Shown here piece by piece: positions 1-8,430 of a stretch of 27,345 nucleotides of DNA. The position numbers and the translations under genes were made by a program. Position 1 is the first letter of the stretch, and every line of letters begins with the position of its first letter. The stretch lies in assembly GCA_009869945.1 (NCBI GenBank), contig WIXG01000676.1, forward strand, positions 1 to 27,345, read 5' to 3'. Below the pieces are notes generated by a model, which was given only the letters and a program-made list of their open reading frames with translations, was not told the DNA's origin and searched no databases. The DNA comes from Mesaphorura yosii. Its lineage: Eukaryota > Arthropoda > Collembola > Poduromorpha > Tullbergiidae.

Positions 1-60
1 GGATCACCCGAATGGGGTGAAACGTTCACCAAAGATCCGCTAGAACAAGAGCTTTCCAGT

Positions 61-321
61 GGTGGTCTCGGTTTTGCTGTGGCACTTTTGGTTGTGGAGC
101 TAGATTGGGGGTAAATACATATGCCGGACCCTGTACTTTGTGAAAAGCTACAAGGCCAAAACGGGAATAGACATACGGGGTGATCACCGTGCCGTTGAGA
201 AACTCCGTCTGGAGGTGGAGAAAGCAAAGCGAACGCTTTGGACGTACGACGAGGCACGCCTTGAGATTGAGCACCTGCAGGACAAGCAAGACTTCCTACC
301 AGGCCTGTGTAATGCAACATG
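61..321 (+). pseudogene. HSP70 fragment, decayed
   Basis: Two short stretches in different frames look like the middle of a cytosolic or ER HSP70. Positions 61-111 read GGLGFAVALLVVE, which fits the phosphate-2 motif region (GGGTFDVSLL in HSP70). Positions 131-321 read FVKSYKAKTGIDIR followed by RAVEKLRLEVEKAKRTL and then ARLEIEHL, matching the family's (F)K.K...D...RA..RLR...E.AKRTLS...A.IEI block. In functional HSP70 these segments lie about 50 residues apart. Here only a few dozen bases separate them, with a TAA and a frame change between them, and after IEHLQDKQDF the similarity stops. There is no start, no substrate-binding domain and no intact ATPase lobe. I take it as a pseudogene or a piece moved by duplication. 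The family call rests on memory of the motif, and a degraded diverged HSP70-like gene continuing left of the window is also possible. Confidence 0.65.
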
Positions 322-2010
322 AACACATCTTCAACAACTGAATAAGTACGGTCAAAGCAAGTTGGTATCGTCAATAAGAATGTCCTACTTTTAGTTCGGC
401 TTTGAATAAGGCTTTAATAGTGGTATCGCCCCCGATTCTCAAAACTCAAATGCTCAAAATCGGGGATGCACGGAAAAAATGAGATTTTTTTGCATAAAAG
501 AGGTTAGGTTAGGTTAAGTTAGGTTAGGTTAGGTTAGGGTTTATGGAAAAGCGCCGTGTTATTTCCCTATCTGGTATCAAAATATGTAAGGTAGCTTTGT
601 TTGAACTAAGCTCCTGAGTGTATATTGACGATTCCGTGGTCTTGTGAATTGTTCAGGGAAGATTTTATGGACAGCCCAGGCTTCATCATATTGGTGGTTG
701 GACAGAGGGAAGCTGGTGACAAACATTCGTTTTCGTGAAACAGGAAACTCTGAATTATATTTTAAGATTGCATATATTATTGTAATTCGTTGGCCATGTG
801 AATAGCGTAGATTCTGGTCTTGGTCTGCAGGAATAGTAGTCGAGTAAATCGAAGCGGTGCATTGTTCGTTCTTGTCGTACCCTGTGATGCGGGGCAACGG
901 AAGTGTAAGCAAAAATTTTCCGGTCGGAGCCACAGACGGAGCATAGCCGTTTCTCTGAGCCGTGTGGGGAATCGGACGTTTCAGAATCAAACGTGGTCAG
1001 CCATCAACGTCAACCCTTGACTTCTTGTGTAAATCTGGTAGAGATAAACGTCGTTCGTGCTTTGCTGCGCTGTGTGTGGTAGTGGTAATAGAAAAAGTAG
1101 GCTAAGATATCGAGCTGTTCGACGGAAGCGTGATTCCTGAAATGCCGTGCGGTGCTCAGGCACTGCAAAGGCAGGTGTTCACAATCCGTCGGACAAAGTT
1201 TAAGGCATTAAATGTTAAATCAACTGCTTACAAAAGAGATTTTGTAATGCAGACGACGCACATTTATTCAAGTTGTTAGGAGGATACGGCTTGAGGTGTT
1301 ATTGTAGACGGAGGTTTGAGGAGGGCAAGTTCCTCTTATTATAATACTTCAGATCGGGGCAGGGCATGGATCCATTACAATAAATAAATTCGAGACTTAA
1401 TGATGTCATCTTTGTTTTTGCGCTACAGTTCTGCGCGAGGCTGTGTCTCTGGGATTACTTTCTTGGCTGCGCACAGCGTCTGCTCCTCTTGGCGCTTCGT
1501 GCGCATTACTTCAGATAGAGGAATGTCATCGTCGCTATTCGTGACTGAATCAGGCACCGGAAAATACTTGTCAACGAAAGGAAAAGATGCATCATCCTCT
1601 GCTTAGTGTAGCATATTTTCCATCTTAATGGGATGAGCAATAACAGACAGCAATGTATCTCCCAACTGACGAGCCGGAAACCTCACGTTCGGTTGGTGTC
1701 TGGCAAACCCCAAAAACCTTCATCAGGTCAAAAGTCTGCAAGTTCACAACTCAGCAACTTGACAAACAGCCGGCCATTAATAAAGGCATGACGACATGAA
1801 CTGAACTGGTGGGGAGGGGGTCTCTGAATGAAAGTATGTCCTCAGCACTGTTAGTACTCATTCGGTTGTTGAAGCGGGGAGAATTCATGGAAGTTTGGCA
1901 TATCGGCTTCAAGGAATCAATCCAATAAACACAAGTGGGAATTAGCCTAATGGTTGAGACGGAACTGTTTCTTGGAAGCTATCTTAATTATTCAGATCTC
2001 GCCTCGGAGC
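322..2010. other. Gene-poor stretch
   Basis: No convincing gene is seen in about 1.7 kb. The open frames here are short, lack motifs and mostly lack an ATG in good context. Contents noted are an 8-bp inverted repeat (CCCCGATT at 430-437 and AATCGGGG at 458-465) and the TTAGG array listed separately. A 27-bp uORF (ATG at 2012, stop at 2036-2038) lies just before the IR gene. Confidence 0.6.
501..540 (+). repeat. Interstitial telomere-like (TTAGG)n array
   Basis: About eight tandem five-base units of the arthropod telomere type (TTAGG, read here as AGGTT) lie on the plus strand, with one unit carrying an A substitution. The array is followed by a gene-bearing region on both sides, so it is interstitial or a short dispersed array, not a chromosome end. 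Confidence 0.85.
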
Positions 2011-2117
2011 GATGACGATTGAAGCACGGGACGTATGACTTAATATTCATGTCCAGTTTGCCCTCGATTTCACTTAGCATCAGGTCGTCGGGCGACATAT
2101 TCTCAGCACAATTCGGA

Positions 2118-4481
2118 ATGCAACTTCTGCTTTCGCTCTGGATCCTCCTGGCCTTGGCGTCCAGCCCAAACCATGGATTCTCTCCACAAGAATTGGGGTT
2201 TAATGCGAACGCCGTCTTTCAAACCTACTCGAGCTGCTACATCCACGCCGTCTTGCCACCTCCGTCGGCTCCGGTCCCGTTTGATCTGTTACCTCCAACT
2301 CAGCCCATTTCCTTGCAAATAGCTCCCGATGGGGAAGGCGAAGATCCACCAATCCGGCGAAAAGACAACACTGGCAGTGAGGGTGCGCATTTTCAACGGG
2401 TAATGTCCACTCTATTCGGCCGTACTCACAACTGCCTTGCCATTTTCGTCCTTCAGCCAACGACCCAGTCGTCCAGTGTACAAATTCAAACTGCAGCACA
2501 GTACTTTTACGATTACTGGTTCATCATGACGATTTACACGACTATTCAGTCAACGGAAAGCCGTACAGAATTCCGACTGCTGCTAGATTACACTCGAAAC
2601 GTATTTCTGCATATAATTCACGACCCAGAGTTCGCGGAACCACTACGGATGACACGGCGGCCCGATCTGTGGGGTCTGCTTGACCAACTGCCTTCGACGT
2701 TTCCGTTTCCCGCGCTGTATCACCACACGGTATTGCGACGGCCTGGACAAACCGCTCCTAGTTTCGTGCAACTGGTAGTGCTGTCAAACGCACCTTGCCA
2801 AACCGGCCTCCAGGTCAGGTACGAAGCACCGGGTCACGTCGACCGGCATCAGAAAGACCACCATCGGCTCGTGGTCGACTTGAACGAGTTGTACTACGCG
2901 ACCCTACGTTCGGTTTGCCATGAATCCTTGTGGTGGATTCAGGATGAGCTGGAGAATCACGACGACCCGACCCTGTATTGCGGCCCTCCACTCACCACAG
3001 TCTCAGCAACCCGCCGGGTGCCGGGCGTCCGCCTGATTGCCAACCCAGCAACCAGTATCATTTCCCTTCTCACGGACAAGGCATTTCGAAATGCGACCCT
3101 ATTTGAGTATAAAGAGAAGCACCTGACCACGGAGGAGCAGTGGAGAGAAGCATCGAGCCACTGGAACGAGAAATGCCGCCAGCTCATCTCTGAAACTTCC
3201 GTTTCGATTCACGTGGGCAGAAACCCTCCTGAAGCCATTCGCGTTACACTAGAGAGCGGGTTTAACCAGATTGCGTGGAAAAACATGGATAGTGTTGATA
3301 TGTCCCTCTCCCTCCGCCTCCTTACGACCTCCTTCAACCTCATTACCTGCTACAACCCATTCCAGGCCTCTCGGTTTTCGGTCGCTGCCGCCTACTTCAA
3401 GCCATTTGAGCTTCCCGTGTGGATCGCACTTCTTGTCATTCTCGTCCCCCTCTGCGGCGCCCTTGCCCTCTTCTTTCGCAGGCATCGCCCTCCTCTGCCC
3501 TACAGCAGCGCTCCTCTGCTACTCTTCTCCGCCTTCTTCGAGCAGGGCATTTCGATTTCCACGCAACTCGCCTCCAGCTCCTCCTTTAATCGTTTTCTCA
3601 CTCCATTTCTCTTTGCAGCTCTCGTTCTCACCAACGCGTACAAGGGCCTCGTCACGATCGACCTCACCGTCCCGCTACCACGTCAGCAGTTGGAAACTCT
3701 GAACTCGAGCATGAGGTACGGGGCTAGAATCGTGCCGACCGACAGCTCACGGTGGGCTCAGCTCCGTTGGGAATGCTGCCAAGAGGTCAACCACTGCGGC
3801 CAAAAGCGTTGGCTGCCCACACGCTCCCCCTTCACTGTCCGCCTCTTTAATGCTATCGACTTGAGCCAAGCCGAAACTGATCCTCACACACGCGTTATGC
3901 TGAAGCTTCAAACTCCCGAGTGCGGACAGACTGTGGAGAGCCTCCTGTTGCAGTGCGACCGGACAGTGTATGCCGAGAGCAACGACCAGACCGAGGCAAC
4001 GCTGACCCGCCTCCGCGGATTACGACCGGCCCAAGAGGAGCGTGAGAACCCGCTTTACGCGGGCCGTGATCGCTTCCTGGCCTCCGATGCCGTTCTCCGA
4101 GTCGAAGTGGCGTTTTGGGACAACGGGTTTGTGGCGCACAGGCTGCAGAGGATTGTCGCAGCTGGGATGCATCGGTTTTGGTTCGGATTGCAGGCCTACC
4201 AACGACAGGTCGTTACCAACGCCAGAAAACGGAGCCTTCCACGGGAGCCAGTCGTGCAGCCGCTTGCCCTGTCCACTTCACTGCAAATGGTTTTCATTGT
4301 CCACTACGTCTGTACCGCACTCGCCATCCTCACATTTCTGGCAGAAAACTATCGGAGCGTCCTGCACATGGTCAGACTTTTATGGACCGTAATAAGCAAG
4401 GCCGCACGTTCACTCATACTCAGCGCGCGTGGCCGCGTCTGGCAAATGGTTCGCACATTTTTGAGTCATAGTCAAAACTAA
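2118..4481 (+). CDS. Divergent ionotropic receptor (IR family, iGluR-like), intronless
   Basis: Single open frame of 787 residues from ATG 2118. It starts with a signal peptide (MQLLLSLWILLALASS). The extracellular part has scattered cysteines but no clear glutamate-binding signature, as in divergent IRs. The channel core is recognisable: M1 at about residues 433-453 (VWIALLVILVPLCGALAL), a pore loop at about 465-478 (PLLLFSAFFEQGIS), M3 at about 492-512 ending in LVLTNAYKG where iGluRs have SYTANLAAF, and M4 at about 723-745 (MVFIVHYVCTALAILTFLAE). Length fits the family. The same frame has an earlier ATG at 2049 (23 residues more), but it has T at -3, whereas 2118 has G at -3 and places the signal peptide first. 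Role by family: ligand-gated cation channel of chemosensory neurons; the ligand cannot be told. ATTAAA at 4551-4556 or AATAAA at 4844-4849 may serve as poly(A) signal. A second IR lies at the other end of the window. Confidence 0.85.
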   Translation: MQLLLSLWILLALASSPNHGFSPQELGFNANAVFQTYSSCYIHAVLPPPSAPVPFDLLPPTQPISLQIAPDGEGEDPPIRRKDNTGSEGAHFQRVMSTLFGRTHNCLAIFVLQPTTQSSSVQIQTAAQYFYDYWFIMTIYTTIQSTESRTEFRLLLDYTRNVFLHIIHDPEFAEPLRMTRRPDLWGLLDQLPSTFPFPALYHHTVLRRPGQTAPSFVQLVVLSNAPCQTGLQVRYEAPGHVDRHQKDHHRLVVDLNELYYATLRSVCHESLWWIQDELENHDDPTLYCGPPLTTVSATRRVPGVRLIANPATSIISLLTDKAFRNATLFEYKEKHLTTEEQWREASSHWNEKCRQLISETSVSIHVGRNPPEAIRVTLESGFNQIAWKNMDSVDMSLSLRLLTTSFNLITCYNPFQASRFSVAAAYFKPFELPVWIALLVILVPLCGALALFFRRHRPPLPYSSAPLLLFSAFFEQGISISTQLASSSSFNRFLTPFLFAALVLTNAYKGLVTIDLTVPLPRQQLETLNSSMRYGARIVPTDSSRWAQLRWECCQEVNHCGQKRWLPTRSPFTVRLFNAIDLSQAETDPHTRVMLKLQTPECGQTVESLLLQCDRTVYAESNDQTEATLTRLRGLRPAQEERENPLYAGRDRFLASDAVLRVEVAFWDNGFVAHRLQRIVAAGMHRFWFGLQAYQRQVVTNARKRSLPREPVVQPLALSTSLQMVFIVHYVCTALAILTFLAENYRSVLHMVRLLWTVISKAARSLILSARGRVWQMVRTFLSHSQN

Positions 4482-4875
4482 CCACACAATTCTTGCCCAT
4501 TCAAATATTTAGACCATTCTTGTTTAATCATTTTACAAATTGCCATGTTAATTAAAATAATCGTACGACAAGCTAAGCCAGTTGAAAGAGAGCGTTATCA
4601 GGATCCTCGGCGGGGCAATCCAATACAGAGTAGTACGAGAAGTGCTCGACCATAAGCGGCAAATTCTCGTTCCAGGAGGCGACATGCTGTTGAACGCAAT
4701 TGACGAGACAGGACTCTCGCGCCTGTACAGTTTGCAAACTGTAAAGCTACCTGCTTACCTGCTGTACACTGGATTGTGAGTCATGACAAGTCCGGCTGGA
4801 ATCACGGGGTATCTGAATGCGACACGTGCACCGTGTTTGCAAGAATAAAAATGATACTGACCGTATGAGAATTAC
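4482..4875. other. IR 3' flank, no clear gene
   Basis: It holds AT-rich 3' flank with candidate poly(A) signals at 4551 and 4844. A 65-codon open frame at 4582-4779 lacks an ATG start and carries no motif I recognise, so I do not call it a gene. Confidence 0.5.
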
Positions 4876-5250
4876 CGAATTAGAGAGGTAACAACTTGGG
4901 AATTAGAGAGGCAGAGAACTTGGGAATTAGAGTGGTGAATTATATAAGTAGCGAACTTAGGAATCTGATAAACTAAGAACTTGGGATCTGGGAAGTAGGA
5001 AGCTTGAGACCTCGATACCGTGAGGACTGGAGATTTATAGAACTATTTAAGTGGTTCGCTTGAGAAATAGAGAGGTCGAGAAGTTGAGAATTTGATAACC
5101 TGAGAACTAGGGAGGTAGGGGACTACGTCAGTAGAGAACTTGAATACTTAGTTTATCAGATTCCTAAGTTCGATACTTATATAATTCACCACTCTATCTC
5201 TCAAGTTCTCTGCCTCTCTAATTCCCAAGTTCTCTAGCTCTCTAATTCTC
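4876..5250. repeat. Large inverted repeat with minisatellite-like arms (fold-back element)
   Basis: The left arm 4876-4977 is the reverse complement of the right arm 5147-5250. The inner 50 bp (4928-4977 against 5147-5196) pair with a single mismatch, and the outer halves pair with a few more. The spacer is 169 bp. The arms are themselves built from a unit of about 22-24 bp of the form GAGAACTTGGGAATTAGAGAGG, and degenerate copies (GAACTTGGGA, GAAGTTGAGAATTT) continue through the spacer and right up to 5290. No terminal target-site duplication or coding capacity was seen, so it is either a fold-back/MITE-like element or a minisatellite inverted on itself. Confidence 0.85.
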
Positions 5251-5292
5251 AAGTTCTCTACCTCTAATTCTCAAGTTCTCTGCCTCTCTAAG

Positions 5293-5324
5293 CTTAGGTT
5301 AGGTTTAGGTTAGGTTAGGTTAGG
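5293..5324 (+). repeat. Second interstitial (TTAGG)n array
   Basis: About six units of TTAGG on the plus strand, one of them with an extra T, abut the right end of the fold-back repeat. Same orientation as the array at 501-540. Confidence 0.85.
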
Positions 5325-5454
5325 TATACTAGATTTCACGTGTAATAGCGCGTTATTTGGAGGTTTAGGTTATTGAAACCTTAACATCACTCAAGACTAA
5401 AAGAAATTTTTTACACATTTGTCTAAATTTTTATTGATACAATTACATTTTTCC

Positions 5455-5870
5455 ATTTTTCTAAAAGGGAAAATGTAGAAATGGAAAACTGGAAAATTGG
5501 AAAAATGGATAACCAGTAACGTTAAACGACATGGAGAAATGGGAAAATGGAAAAACAGTAGCTTAAACGGAACTGGAGAAATGGAAAAGCAGTAACTTAA
5601 ATTGAAATGTGGGAATGGAAACATGGATAAGTAATAACTTAAGATGAATTGGAGAAATGGAAAAGTAGAAACTTAAACCGTAGTGGAAGCATGGAAAAGC
5701 AGTAACTTAAGGCGAAATGGAGAAATGGAAAAATGGAAAAGTAGAAGTTTAAACCGTAGTGGAAACATGGAAAAGTTGTAACTTAAGACGAAATGGGAGA
5801 ATGGAATCATAGAAAATCAGAAAGAATGGAAAAATGGAAGTGGGAACACGGAAGATTGGAAATTTCAGTG
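5455..5870 (+). repeat. Purine-rich degenerate minisatellite
   Basis: Imperfect tandem units of roughly 30-46 bp, each built of GGAGAAATGGAAAAG followed by AGTAACTTAA. The TAACTTAA anchor recurs at 5593, 5635, 5703 and 5779, with an ACTTAAACCG variant at 5671. Almost all G/A on the plus strand. The open frame on the minus strand (5397-5624) is a by-product of this bias. Confidence 0.8.
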
Positions 5871-6170
5871 ATTGTTGCAGCTAATCTGTTATTAAAATGT
5901 AATGTTGAGAAAATGGATATGCCTTAAAGGGAAGTTTTGAAAAGTTTTGTAAATGGATTGGAGTATGTTGTACTGAATTAATAAAAATTGGACTTAGCCG
6001 AACCTACAAATGGAAATCATTTTGAGAAATAGTAGTGAAACTTCTAAAATTAGTCCTGAAGACAACAAGAATACAAGAGGTTAAAGGTTTAATTTGAAAT
6101 TTAGTATTGCTTTCGGACGTTTGTGTAGTTAGGCGTATTGATAGATTACAAGCTATCTCAGGGGTTATTT
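5871..6170. other. AT-rich spacer before the 6.2-kb promoter
   Basis: No open frame or repeat is evident. It precedes the TATA box at 6177. Confidence 0.5.
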
Positions 6171-6176
6171 GGACGA

Positions 6177-6213
6177 TATAAAGTCGGTCAACCAGACTCC
6201 TACAGAATCAGTC
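6177..6213 (+). promoter_or_regulatory. Core promoter: TATA box plus TCAGT initiator
   Basis: TATAAAG at 6177-6183 is followed by ATCAGTCG with its A at 6210, 33 bases from the first T of the TATA box. This is the usual arthropod TATA/Inr arrangement. It would give a 5' UTR of about 115 bases before ATG 6325. Confidence 0.7.
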
Positions 6214-6324
6214 GCTGAGTGAAGACCGAGGTGATCAGACGTGAGGGTTGCATCTGCGCTGTTACCTGGTACTTGTAACTTGTATTTTGAAAGAAGTTAT
6301 AATTAGTTTTTTTAAATTACGACA

Positions 6325-6741
6325 ATGGGTACATTTATTGTTGATTGTGTGATGGACAACATGAACATAACGCCGAAGGTTGACAGTATACTTCTGCTAG
6401 GAAGCAGTCTCGAATTCCTGAACCCGAACACGAAGATTGCAGTGAAGTTTCCATTGTATGTGCAGCACGTGGAGAAGAGAGAAATGAAAGGTTGTCGGAC
6501 TGTAGCAGGTGCACAAGGCTTTTGGCAGGTTAGGCTTACCCGTGCAATGGACCTCCCGGTGTCGTGTCTGTTTTGGAGCTATAACAGATACGTGCCTTAC
6601 CGGAATTTGGCTTCTCTTTTGTCTGCTGCTTTCAACGATACAGTGCTCGAAATGGAGAATTCGGAGATAAGTCTTTGTTCAATGCAACAAGAAGATCACT
6701 TGTGTTCTCAAAACGTTCAGACCTACAGAATCGTGTTTTAA
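6325..6741 (+). CDS. Unrecognised protein, first frame segment of a broken gene
   Basis: The frame opens at ATG 6325 in good context (ACAATGG), downstream of a convincing TATA/Inr, and runs 138 codons to TAA. I do not recognise the family. There is no signal peptide; the text alternates hydrophobic and charged residues (MGTFIVDCVMDNMN, later FWSYNRYVPYRNLASLL) like an ordinary globular protein. From 6671 the next frame (+1) is open and continues far downstream, with more protein-like text than the last 20 codons here, so the true protein probably shifts frame or is spliced near 6660-6700. I found no phase-compatible donor/acceptor pair to join them, so a frameshift mutation or an assembly error is the simplest reading. 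The next two entries are likely the same gene. Confidence 0.45.
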   Translation: MGTFIVDCVMDNMNITPKVDSILLLGSSLEFLNPNTKIAVKFPLYVQHVEKREMKGCRTVAGAQGFWQVRLTRAMDLPVSCLFWSYNRYVPYRNLASLLSAAFNDTVLEMENSEISLCSMQQEDHLCSQNVQTYRIVF

Positions 6742-7705
6742 TTGTGATTATGGAGTCTTCAGCAGATGCTTGTCAAGAAACATTGAAAATCGTTTGACCG
6801 GAGAGGGTAATGAAATGGAGTTGAACTTCTGCTTCATGGCAATGGAAATGGGACAAAGTGGAGTGGCTAGTAAAATTCTCGATGCGTTCGATCAAACTGG
6901 CAACTATAAAATCATTGAAGCAATTATTCATTATGCGTTCGACATTGAAAGACCAATGGAACATGCATTTTGGAAGCGAGATGAAGTGTTGCAAGATATT
7001 GGAAGAAGACCCAAAGATGAGTACTACCCATTAGCTCTGAGCGGGATAGGGAACTTTTACTTTCAATTTGCCGATTGGGTTCGGGGTGCAAGCGGATCTG
7101 TGGTCAGTGAAGTCAAACTGTATAATAAAATTGGAAGTCATGTGCAGGGTCAAAGAAGTGGGCCGTTTACACGGAGTATCATAGGGGAAGCACTAACCAG
7201 TTGCGGATATGAAAAGTTCGTTGATCACAAATCTAGGGCCAAAACTGGAGCTGACGTGGTACGATTTCGAAAACAGACAAGCATTGTGAATCGACTTCTG
7301 GAGCATTATTCAACCCAACGTAGCAGCTATGCCCGCGCGGAAGTGATGGTGTCCACCATCGACCCGGACTTTAACTACCAATACCAGGGGCACCTCACCG
7401 CACTGCGTTTCTTAATAGACCATGATGTTTTGAAAGAGGAGTGTCTTCTCTTACTGTCAACAGAAACGGTACGCGAAAATATGAGAGGCGAGGGTGAAAC
7501 GAATTGTTTGAGAATTACCTAATGCTGTTTCAATAGGTGCACCAGCGACTTGTGATGTACATGAGGCCGGCTATCAATCAAATTGAGTATCAGCTAGACC
7601 GATTGGATTACTGCACGGCTACTAATATGCACTTTGAGTTCACTTTGAGGGACCTTCTGAGCCGCATCAGAAGCTTTATTGGCATTCATGATTTATGGAA
7701 GTGCT
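6671..7705 (+). CDS. Unrecognised protein, second segment, with a 68-bp intron
   Basis: The open frame from 6671 encodes a Cys-bearing start (CVLKTF, ESCFNCDYG) and then about 230 residues of dense, globular-looking sequence (first ATG at 6815). A good intron is visible at 7469-7536: ACG|GTACGC donor and TTTCAATAG acceptor, phase 0. Splicing it moves the protein into the frame VHQRLVMYMRPAINQIEYQL, which ends at TAG 7703-7705. Without splicing the frame ends at TAA 7520-7522. At 7661-7680 another frame (third segment) takes over with no visible splice site. No domain recognised. The intron and the even composition argue that this was once a real protein-coding gene; the junctions argue that it is broken or mis-sequenced now. 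Confidence 0.45.
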
Positions 7706-8182
7706 AGACTTCATGAGTACACCATGTGCCGAGACTTGGGTATTGTACCTCACAAATTCCGCAAGATAGGTAGTGTTGGTGGTGCCTTGGCAATTACTCC
7801 GGACATTTGCACCCGCGTGTGGAGATTTGGTCAATTATTGGAGTACACGCCAAGTGTGGATCTTACTGAGCTCATCAAAGTTCCAGGAAGGCTAGCTGAC
7901 TTGAACTTCTTGGAAAACGCAGGAAATGTTAGCAAAGGAGAGGTTACCTTGCCCGCCCGAGCAATTGCGGAATTAATTATCCGTTCGTCTGTACTGCAAC
8001 AGAAAAGAAGGTATACCGGACGTCTTCAGGAAACCCACAAAAGAGTTTACCATGAGAACATTGTGCTCCAAAGCAGCACAGAGTTTGTCAATTGTTACAC
8101 CGTTTCAGTGGTAATCGTCAGTCATCGGTCGTCATGGCAACCGCAACGGGCCTGCCATCATTCTCGCCCTGCATCATGGTAG
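7661..8182 (+). pseudogene. Unrecognised protein, third segment in a shifted frame
   Basis: The frame is open from 7661, right after a TGA in the same frame, and reads ALLAFMIYGSARLHEY, then a compact, evenly charged stretch (CRDLGIVPHKFRKIGSVGG, TRVWRFGQLLEYTPSVDLTE) up to about residue 150. From about 8090 the text becomes low-quality (SHRSSWQPQRACHH), so the real end may be near 8095. It lies +1 relative to the spliced frame of the preceding segment and joins it most naturally within 7661-7680. I do not recognise it. It overlaps the start of the membrane-protein frame at 8134. Called pseudogene because no start or splice connection was found. Confidence 0.4.
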
Positions 8183-8430
8183 CCATCTTCCTGTGGGTAT
8201 TTCTCGTGCCCCTGACGGCCCCTACACCCTACACTTTCGCCTTTGATAATCACCTTCATGAGCCCTGGGTTCGTTGGCTCGGTATCTGATCAGTATTCAT
8301 CGGAGCAGGAATGTTCCCCATGTTCCTTCAAATGTTCCTGTACCTCGTGGGGATTGTTTTGCTCGTCGTAAGTTTTCGCAACTACCATAATTATATTTAT
8401 GGTTCAGTTTTCAAGTGCATCTACACGTGA
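8134..8430 (+). pseudogene. Two-helix membrane protein frame with an internal TGA
   Basis: From ATG 8134 (GTCATGG context) the frame encodes one clear hydrophobic segment (IMVAIFLWVFLVPLTAP) and then EPWVRWLGI before TGA at 8287-8289. The same frame continues past the TGA without another stop to 8428-8430 with SVFIGAGMFPMFLQMFLYLV and VGIVLLVVSF, a second hydrophobic segment. The layout (Trp-rich helix, loop ending in PW..LG, then a helix with GMFPMF) faintly recalls TM11-TM12 of SLC6 neurotransmitter transporters. That is a guess from pattern only. A GTAAGT at 8370 could be a donor. With a stop between the two helices and no upstream transporter body, a degraded gene fragment is the likeliest state; a TGA sequencing error is the alternative. 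Confidence 0.35.

Noticed and set aside
577..990. 137-codon open frame on the minus strand
   Set aside because: No motif, no good start, odd composition for a protein; the opposite strand is equally open over part of it. Treated as chance.
3249..3702. Open frames on both strands inside the IR gene
   Set aside because: They are shadow frames of the Ser/Pro/Leu-rich coding strand of the channel region.
4876..5870. CRISPR-like direct repeats
   Set aside because: Units have no uniform spacers, vary in length, and lie in a spliced eukaryotic genome; they are minisatellites and an inverted repeat.
6325..8182. Integrated virus or transposon as the source of the unknown gene
   Set aside because: No polymerase, integrase, capsid, protease or terminal-repeat evidence was seen, and it has a host-type promoter and intron.
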